NCBI GenBank assembly: GCA_947095535.1
Contig: OX352772.1
Location: forward strand, 227,309,151-227,373,150
Direction of reading: 5' to 3'
Length of the DNA: 64,000 bases
Source: Poecilobothrus nobilitatus
Lineage: Eukaryota > Arthropoda > Insecta > Diptera > Dolichopodidae
In this document: positions 58,301 through 64,000 of the stretch, piece after piece
Position numbering within the stretch: position 1 is the stretch's first letter
How the letters are laid out: each line of letters starts with the position of its first letter
The notes under the pieces: model-generated
Database searches by the model: none
What the model was told of the DNA's origin: nothing
The model's input: only the letters and a program-made list of their open reading frames with translations
Position numbers and translations under genes: made by a program

Positions 58301-58706
58301 AATCTAGGTATCTGCAATTTTGCGAATGATGATCAAGTTTTATGGCAACAACTTCTGTAAAATTTTGTTGTAATGTTATGACAGGTTCGGATAGTTGCCA
58401 TACAACTTCTCTTTTTAAATGAAAATAACTCAGTGTCTATTAAAGCTAGCTATCTGAAATTTAGTGAAAAAGTGTCGAGTTGCATGCCAAAAACTTTTGT
58501 AAAATTTGAATGGTCTAAAGCAGCCGGTTCAGGCTTTTTGCATTTCTTGGAACTTAATGAAGCTAGGCGCAATAGATTCGGGTAGATATCATACAACTCC
58601 ACAATTTACATAAATATATCTCTGTAGTTCGGTACTAAAACTCTGAATGTTTTTAAAAGATGATCAAGTTTTATAGAGACAGGATATATTACATTCATAC
58701 GGGTAT
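55306..58706. mobile_element. TIR-bounded element filled with tandem repeats
   Basis: A perfect 13 bp inverted pair, ATACCCGTATGAA (55,306-55,318) and TTCATACGGGTAT (58,694-58,706), bounds 3.4 kb. The left end carries the TTATACCCG module seen at 42,889, with GAGTCGATTAAGCCA and a GTCCGTCC run (55,441-55,475). The inside consists of related units with the landmarks GGGTTCGGGTAGCTGCCATA and GATGATCAAGTTTTATGGCA. No real gene is present; open frames of 60-75 codons recur only because the DNA repeats. Confidence 0.7.
56288..58425. repeat. 306 bp tandem array with 612 bp dimers
   Basis: The landmark CAGTGTCCGTCCGCAC begins at about 56,288, 56,594, 56,901, 57,208, 57,514, 57,820 and 58,122, so the step is 302-307 bp. 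Each 306 bp unit splits into two related halves of about 153 bp. Two variants, CACGATAAC...TGTCCCCGGG and CACTATAAC...CGGCCGCCGGG, alternate over part of the array, and 57,053-57,256 is identical to 57,665-57,868 at a distance of 612 bp. Confidence 0.85.
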
Positions 58707-58734
58707 CCCAGAGTTGACACAGTCTACTCTACTG

Positions 58735-59448
58735 CACTCTTCCTCGTTTAATATGTAGGCAACAGTTATATTTATATGAATGGAAGGTAAACATAAACGA
58801 ACAAAAAAAAGTTTTATGTATGCATATGAATGGACGGTTAACATAAACGAACAAAAAAAAAATTCATAATGTTCTATAGCTAATAATTTCTATTTTTGAA
58901 ATAGACTGTATGCATAAATTTAATATTAAAAAAAAAAAAAAATTCTTAGCGTACCTAAATAACAGAAAACAAAAGTAAAATGTAATACTGGAAGAAAAAT
59001 AAAAACGAATAGAAAAAAAGAGAACAAAAAATGTTACTTTGCTTGTTTTAAAATATTTTTAAAGGCTATTTCTTATGCATATGTGCAGATCTGATATTTA
59101 CCCACACAACAGATAGAAAAAAAGAACTATTAAAATGTTATGATTTTAAAAGAAAGAAACATACGTTTGATATTTCCGTACATAACAGATAAAAAAAAAA
59201 ATATTAAAATGTTATGTTATGAAAAGAAAGAAAACACAAGGCAGTCTATGAATCAAAGTTTTTAAAGGGTCGCATTTTAAGTGGAAATAAAGAACATTAT
59301 AAAATTGCAATATTTTTATTTAAATTTTGAATTTAGCTATGCAACGTTTTCTTAATTTTTTAAAAATTTTGCCTCATTATGATGTAATGCAATACTGAGA
59401 AGTTCAACTCATAATATAGATACATATGTATATGAATGAATATATGAC
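58735..59448 (-). repeat. 735 bp repeat, reverse orientation (left of Tigger)
   Basis: It is the reverse complement of the 53,054-54,055 type, with the landmarks CTTAGCGTACCTAAATAACA at about 58,955 and CAAGGCAGTCTATGAATC at 59,239. It is interrupted at 59,450 by the Tigger element and continues at 62,201. Confidence 0.75.
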
Positions 59449-59450
59449 TA

Positions 59451-59469
59451 CCCATCCCTCGCTTAACGG
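59451..59469. repeat. Left terminal inverted repeat of Tigger
   Basis: CCCATCCCTCGCTTAACGG, matching 62,182-62,200 in reverse complement. Confidence 0.9.
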
Positions 59470-59859
59470 CGGGGTTCCGTTCCAGAAAAGTTGTCCGTAA
59501 ATCGAAATTCCGTAAATCGATTTTTTTTTCGAACATATCATATTAATGTATGTACGTATTGTATACGGTACATATATGTAAAAATAATGTTATATGTATA
59601 CTAAAAGTGATATGAATTATACATTTTATTAAAAAAGAAAAAATATTTATTAAGATAATAATTCAAAAATATTTATTACATAACTATTAAAATAAAGTAT
59701 TAAATACATAAAAATATCCAAAAACAAAAATAAAATTAATTCAGAAATACTATGTACATATTTACATACAAAACTAATTAAAAATAACAAAATTCTTTAA
59801 AAATATAAATTAATCCATTTATTACAAACACAATAATATGTATTACGATCTTTGAGCAT

Positions 59860-61635
59860 TTATCTTATGATGAAATATGTACTGCAATCTGATTGTGAAT
59901 TCAAATCCGCTTCAGAGCTGGTATCCAAGTTTTGAATGGCGTCAAAAGTAGTATTAGCTGATGTGGAAGCAACTGGTTGAAAAAAGCTGGTTAATTTTTG
60001 TTGAGTTGCCGATTTTATTTTTTCTTTGTATAGCTGCTTGTAACAATCTATAGCTTCATTTACAGCTCGAGATACCTTTAAGATACGTTCGTTATTCACA
60101 TCTTTTTCGGTCAGGACCTTAATACCTTCTTCGAAATGGAAAAGAGCAGTAGACAGGTCTTTTGTGGAAAGCTCCTGAGAAATATTTGCAATGGTATCTT
60201 CATTATCGTGTTTTTCAGGTGGACGACTTTGGTCCAACTGTAGCAAATCATCATCGGAAAGACTAGCTCCATGAGCATTTATTAAATCTGTAACATCTGA
60301 TTCTACAAAATCTTCAAAACCAAGTTGATTACCAAGATTTACTATATTTTGAAGAACTTCCGGAAGAACTTGAACATCGGCAATATCGTTATTAACATTC
60401 TCTGGCCAAATTTTTTTCCAAACACCCTTCATTGTAGACGGTTCAATTTCTTTCCATGATTCTGCAATATTCTGTATAGCATCTTTAATATTGTAATTTT
60501 TCCAGAACGCTTTAATTGAAGCAAAACCATGTCCATCTATCTCACTGGCAACAATTAGTTGTTTAAAAGTTCTTCGCAAATAATATGCTTTGAATGTAGA
60601 TATCACGCCTTGATCCATTGGTTGAATCAAGGCTGTTGTATTTTTAGGCAGGTACTCAATCCGAACATTACTAGATAGCTCATGTAGGTTTAGTGGATGG
60701 CTTGGAGCATTATCCAGGAGCAAAAGAATTTTATTACTGAGGTTTTTTTTTTCCAAATAAAGTTTGACTTCGGGACAAAAACAGTTTTTAAACCAAGATT
60801 CAAATAAACTTGAAGTCATCCATGCTTTTTTGTTGGATTTCCAAATAATTGGCAAATGGGATTTATTACATCCTTTGAGAGCTCTAGGATTTTCGGAAAG
60901 GTATATTAATAGAGGCTTCAACTTAAAATCTCCAGCTGCATTGCCCCCGAGAAGTAGAGTTAAACGCTCTTTTGCTACTTTGAAGCCAGGTGCAGACTTT
61001 TCATCCTTAGAAATATAAGTTCTTTCTGGCATCCGTTTCCAGTACAGGCCAGTCTCGTCTACGTTAAAAATTTGTTCCGAAACATATTGTCCTTCTTCTA
61101 TAATTTGTTTTAATATTTTTGGATAATCACACGCTGCCGTAATATCAGAACTCGCAGCTTCACCTTTCAACTTTATATTGTGCAAATTGTGGCGGTTTTT
61201 AAATTTTTCAAACCAACCTTTACTGGCGAGGAAAGTTTCACTAGCTGGATTACCATTTTCAACTTTTAATTTTTCAAAAATACTTTTGCCTTTTTCCTGG
61301 ATCGTCATTGTGCTCATAGGTATATTACGTTGATTATTATCTTCGATCCATATACCTAATAGATTTTCCATTTTTTCCATAATATAACTTCTATGGCGAG
61401 TTAGTTTTGCAGCACTTCGTGGAGCAGCTGATTGTGATTGTGCTTTAATTTTAGCCTTGTTATCAAGTATAGTACCAACTGTAGATCTTGCGAGGCCTAA
61501 TACTTTTGAAATTTCAGTAATTCTCTCACCAGTTTCAGAACGACGTATTACATCTAATTTCTTTTCTAATGTTATTGCTTTTCGAGTTCTTTTTTTTTCT
61601 CCTCCAATAACACGGGTGTTCCCCTTTTTTGGCAT
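59860..61635 (-). CDS. Tigger-type transposase (CENP-B N-terminus, DDE_1)
   Basis: A single uninterrupted 591-codon frame starts at the ATG at 61,635 (MPKKGNTRVIGGEKKR). Residues 15-62 form a Psq/CENP-B-type helix-turn-helix (ITLEKKLDVIRRSETGERIT). Residues 85-150 form a second DNA-binding domain of the CENP-B/Tc5 kind (KGWFEKFKNRHNL). The catalytic domain has D193 (NVDETGLYW), D308 (LLLDNAPSHP) and D341 (PMDQGVIS), the DDD triad of pogo transposases. The C-terminus is Asp/Glu-rich (residues 425-480), then Lys-rich. The length is usual for the family. No lesion is visible, so the gene could still be functional, or could have been recently mobilised. Promoter and polyadenylation sites were not assigned. 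Confidence 0.9.
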   Translation of the reverse strand: MPKKGNTRVIGGEKKRTRKAITLEKKLDVIRRSETGERITEISKVLGLARSTVGTILDNKAKIKAQSQSAAPRSAAKLTRHRSYIMEKMENLLGIWIEDNNQRNIPMSTMTIQEKGKSIFEKLKVENGNPASETFLASKGWFEKFKNRHNLHNIKLKGEAASSDITAACDYPKILKQIIEEGQYVSEQIFNVDETGLYWKRMPERTYISKDEKSAPGFKVAKERLTLLLGGNAAGDFKLKPLLIYLSENPRALKGCNKSHLPIIWKSNKKAWMTSSLFESWFKNCFCPEVKLYLEKKNLSNKILLLLDNAPSHPLNLHELSSNVRIEYLPKNTTALIQPMDQGVISTFKAYYLRRTFKQLIVASEIDGHGFASIKAFWKNYNIKDAIQNIAESWKEIEPSTMKGVWKKIWPENVNNDIADVQVLPEVLQNIVNLGNQLGFEDFVESDVTDLINAHGASLSDDDLLQLDQSRPPEKHDNEDTIANISQELSTKDLSTALFHFEEGIKVLTEKDVNNERILKVSRAVNEAIDCYKQLYKEKIKSATQQKLTSFFQPVASTSANTTFDAIQNLDTSSEADLNSQSDCSTYFIIR

Positions 61636-62181
61636 TTTATAAAGCCTATTTTTTTTTTAAATAAGGTAAGAAAAAAATATTATATGTATGTATTTTGTTT
61701 CTATGTAATTTGCTTACAAAAAAATATTCACAGTATCAAATATTTACCTAATAATTTTTTATTACGAACACAAAAAAAATAACTTCTACAAAAAACAGAA
61801 AAAAACTTTCTACAAAAAACAAAAGAAAATTCTTATGATTGCACTTGCTCATTTACATGAAGACAATGAGATAATTACAAAATTTACATAGTTGAATATA
61901 AAGACAAAAAGATAATGCATACATATAGTTGTTGCTAGGCAATACCTGCCTACTACATATTTAAAATTTAAAATTTTCGCTGTTATTACATATCACATAA
62001 AAAAAAATGCAATGCATACACAAAAAACAAAATTTTATGTGTACTAGAACAAATTTTTGTGCATTTTGTGAATTTTTGTACGTTTTTTTTTTTTGCCGTA
62101 AATCGAATTTTTTGTACGTTAACAGAGACCGTAGAAAAATTTTTCAATTCCCGTTATAGCAAAATTCCGTATAAAGAGTGT

Positions 62182-62200
62182 CCGTTAAGCGAGGGATGGG
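62182..62200. repeat. Right terminal inverted repeat of Tigger
   Basis: CCGTTAAGCGAGGGATGGG, the exact complement of the left repeat. Confidence 0.9.
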
Positions 62201-62465
62201 TTTATATATGTAGTTATAAATTTATTATTTTTTTTTTAATATGTAGGCAACATTTATATTTATATGAATGGACGGTAAACATAAGCGAACAAAAAAAAAT
62301 TTTATGTATACATATGAATTGGCAGTAAATATAAACGAACAAAAAAAAATTCAGAATGTTCTATAGGTTATAATTTATATTTTTTAAATAGAATGCATGT
62401 ATAAATTAAACATTTAAAAAAAAAAAGAAATACTTAGCGTACCTAAATTTAAAAATATAAGTTTA
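62201..62465 (-). repeat. 735 bp repeat, reverse orientation (right of Tigger)
   Basis: It continues 59,448 and then enters the next monomer. ATATGTAGGCAACA at 62,242 repeats 58,755, and after removal of Tigger the spacing is about 737 bp. It stops after CTTAGCGTACCTAAATTT at about 62,450. Confidence 0.75.
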
Positions 62466-62840
62466 TAGTTATGCGTTTGTTGCCTCCAGCTTTTATTTTA
62501 ATTTCGCAGACTTTAAAACTTATATATACTTATATTTATATTTATATTTGACATATTGAAATAAACTTTTTCAAAGAAATCTCGATTGTAACAATATAGT
62601 TTAGAAAATTACAGAAAAATTTGCTATTAAAAATTTATTTTCTACTTTTTAGTTCAAAAAAGCTGTTTTTTTAAAAATTTTTTTTATTTATTTTATTTTA
62701 TTCTTTTTAGTAGCGACAAATATAAGTATTAAATTGATATTTTTTTTTCCTTGTTTAATTTTGAATTTTTACAGTTGCCCTTACAGTCTATAATTATATT
62801 ATTACCTGTTATAATATAGAATATATGGAATTTTTTTATT
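62466..62840. other. Spacer without recognised genes
   Basis: An AT-rich stretch. The piece at 62,640-62,690 (CTACTTTTTAGTTCAAAAAA) is an inverted match to 52,850-52,875, extending the relation between the two flanks. Confidence 0.5.
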
Positions 62841-63625
62841 ATTAATTTATTGTGGCAAAATTTTTAATAAATTAAGAAAACGTTGCATAGCTATAAAATT
62901 TAAAATTTAAATAAAAATATTGCAATTTTATAACGTTCTATATTTCAACTTAAAAATGCGACCCTTTGAAAACTTTGATTTATATACTGCCTTGTTTTTT
63001 CTTTCTTTTATAGCATGACATTTTAATATTTCTTTTTTTCTATTTGTTATGTGTAAAAATATCAGATGTGCACATATACATAAGAAATAGCCTTTAAAAA
63101 TATTTAAAAACAATCAAAGTAACATTTTTTGTTCTCTTTTTTTCTATTCGTTTCTATTTTTCTTCCAGTATTACATTTTACTTTTTTTTTCTGTTATTTA
63201 GTTACGCTAAGGACTTATTTTTTTTTTTAATATTACATTTAGGCATACTGTCTATTTAAAAAATAGAAATTATTAGCTATAGAATATTCTGAATTTTTTT
63301 TTTTTTCGTTTATGTTTACCGTCCATTCATATAAATATAATTGTTGGTATTAAAAAATAATGAATCTATAACTACACACATATACACTGATATATTCATT
63401 CATATACATATTATAGTAGTATGGGTACTATGTAATAATCTGAACTTCTGATTGTTATATTGTATTATATATTGTGGCAAGATTTTTAGAAAATTAAGGA
63501 AACATTGCATAGCAAAATTAAAAATTTAAATAAAATTATTATTGCAATTTTATAATGTTCTTTATTTCCACTTAAAAATGCGACCCTTTAAAAACTTTGA
63601 TTCATACACTGCCTTGTTTAATTAA
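62841..63625 (+). repeat. 735 bp repeat, forward orientation, about one unit
   Basis: The landmarks are ACTGCCTTGTTTTTTCTTTC at about 62,987, TTAGTTACGCTAAG at 63,198, ACCGTCCATTCATATAAATA at 63,318 and CACTGCCTTG at 63,606. Internal deletions shorten the period to about 620 bp. Confidence 0.7.
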
Positions 63626-63639
63626 TTTTTAGAAGGCCT

Positions 63640-64000
63640 GGTCATTGAAATACTTAAATGTGTTTGTGCAAATTGTAAATGTTTTGTGAGAAAAAGCTTC
63701 CAAAAATGACATTTCATAAAGACTTTTTTGTTCTTTTCTGTTTTTGTTTTTGTTTAAGAAAAATGCCGATTTTTAACAATTTTCTTTTCGAGTTTTCGAT
63801 ATGAAATATTTACCCAAACATGCCAAATTGTATATTAAAATAAAATGTGGAAATTTTTCTTTAACATACCAAAATTTCAGCTTTCAACTCGAAATTTTTA
63901 ATATATTTTCAACAAAATAAAATTTTTAGTTTTTCTCTAGCATTTCATATCGTCGCCATTTAATACTCTCAAAAAATTATGAGAGTACACAATTATAATA
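63640..64000. repeat. Diverged relative of the 49.5-51.1 kb element interior
   Basis: The run from about 63,780 to 63,970, including TATTAAAATAAAAT, CAACTCGAA and CTCTAGCATTTC, follows the same order as 49,680-49,840. The rest of the element would lie beyond the window. Confidence 0.45.

Larger units (their letters stand above)
59451..62200 (-). mobile_element. Tigger/pogo transposon, 2.75 kb
   Basis: Terminal inverted repeats CCCATCCCTCGCTTAACGG lie at 59,451-59,469 and, inverted, at 62,182-62,200. The inner parts both carry the CGTAAATCGA motif. It encodes one intact transposase. The left flank ends in TA as expected for this superfamily; the right flank lacks the second TA. Confidence 0.9.

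Noticed and set aside
56288..58425. CRISPR-like array
   Set aside because: Units of 306 bp without short repeat-spacer alternation, in a eukaryotic context. It is a tandem array.
60764..61642. Plus-strand frames of 61-84 codons opposite the Tigger transposase
   Set aside because: They are shadows of the long minus-strand gene.
43201..64000. tRNA or rRNA genes
   Set aside because: No cloverleaf with conserved T-loop and no rRNA segment was recognised on either strand. The only tRNA-related sequences are the primer sites.

Overview
The window is eukaryotic, very AT-rich, and looks like dipteran insect repeat DNA, most likely from a higher fly. The evidence is env-bearing Ty3/gypsy elements (errantiviruses) with tRNA-Ser primer sites of the 17.6/297/ZAM type, short 55-76 bp spliceosomal introns, TACATA-rich microsatellites, and the TTATACCCG...GTCCGTCCGTC dispersed repeat familiar from flies. 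I found no host gene: every recognisable coding segment belongs to a mobile element. The exact species cannot be read from the sequence.

Left part (1-42.9 kb): a nest of retroelements. A degenerate gypsy-type element (here 'E', minus strand) holds or abuts a second one ('C', minus strand, LTRs at 2821-3301 and 8879-9283). To their right is a third ('B', plus strand), then a jockey-type LINE (minus). From inside C (about 5815) to inside the LINE (about 41,482) the sequence is a two-copy tandem direct duplication with a unit of about 13.0 kb and a junction at about 28,503. Copy 1 appears as 22.7 kb because a 5'-truncated LINE (minus) later entered B, and a young errantivirus ('A', 12,167-19,547, plus strand, two nearly identical 634-635 bp LTRs) then entered that LINE. 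Target duplications fit both insertions. The order is therefore E/C/B/LINE nest, duplication, second LINE, errantivirus A.

Middle (42.9-52.9 kb): a 0.3 kb TTATACCCG module; AT-rich sequence without genes; then a DNA transposon of about 3.7 kb (45.75-49.45 kb). It carries two convergent spliced genes: a THAP-DDE transposase on the minus strand and a SWIM zinc-finger/YqaJ-type nuclease on the plus strand. This protein pair is the one described for the ISL2EU superfamily. The transposase seems to lack part of its catalytic domain while the nuclease gene reads open throughout. Next to it lies a 1.6 kb non-coding element with about 41 bp terminal inverted repeats.

Right part (52.9-64 kb): a repeat with a period near 735 bp, present in both orientations and forming a large foldback. 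Inside it sit (i) a 3.4 kb unit with perfect 13 bp terminal inverted repeats, filled with a 306 bp tandem array organised in 612 bp dimers, and (ii) a Tigger/pogo transposon whose 591-codon transposase is uninterrupted. A paralogous repeat at 53.6 kb preserves the Tigger empty site.

The picture fits pericentromeric or other heterochromatin, or a transposon-trap (piRNA-cluster-like) locus. That last point is inference. Damage to viral-type genes is described but no gene is reconstructed.
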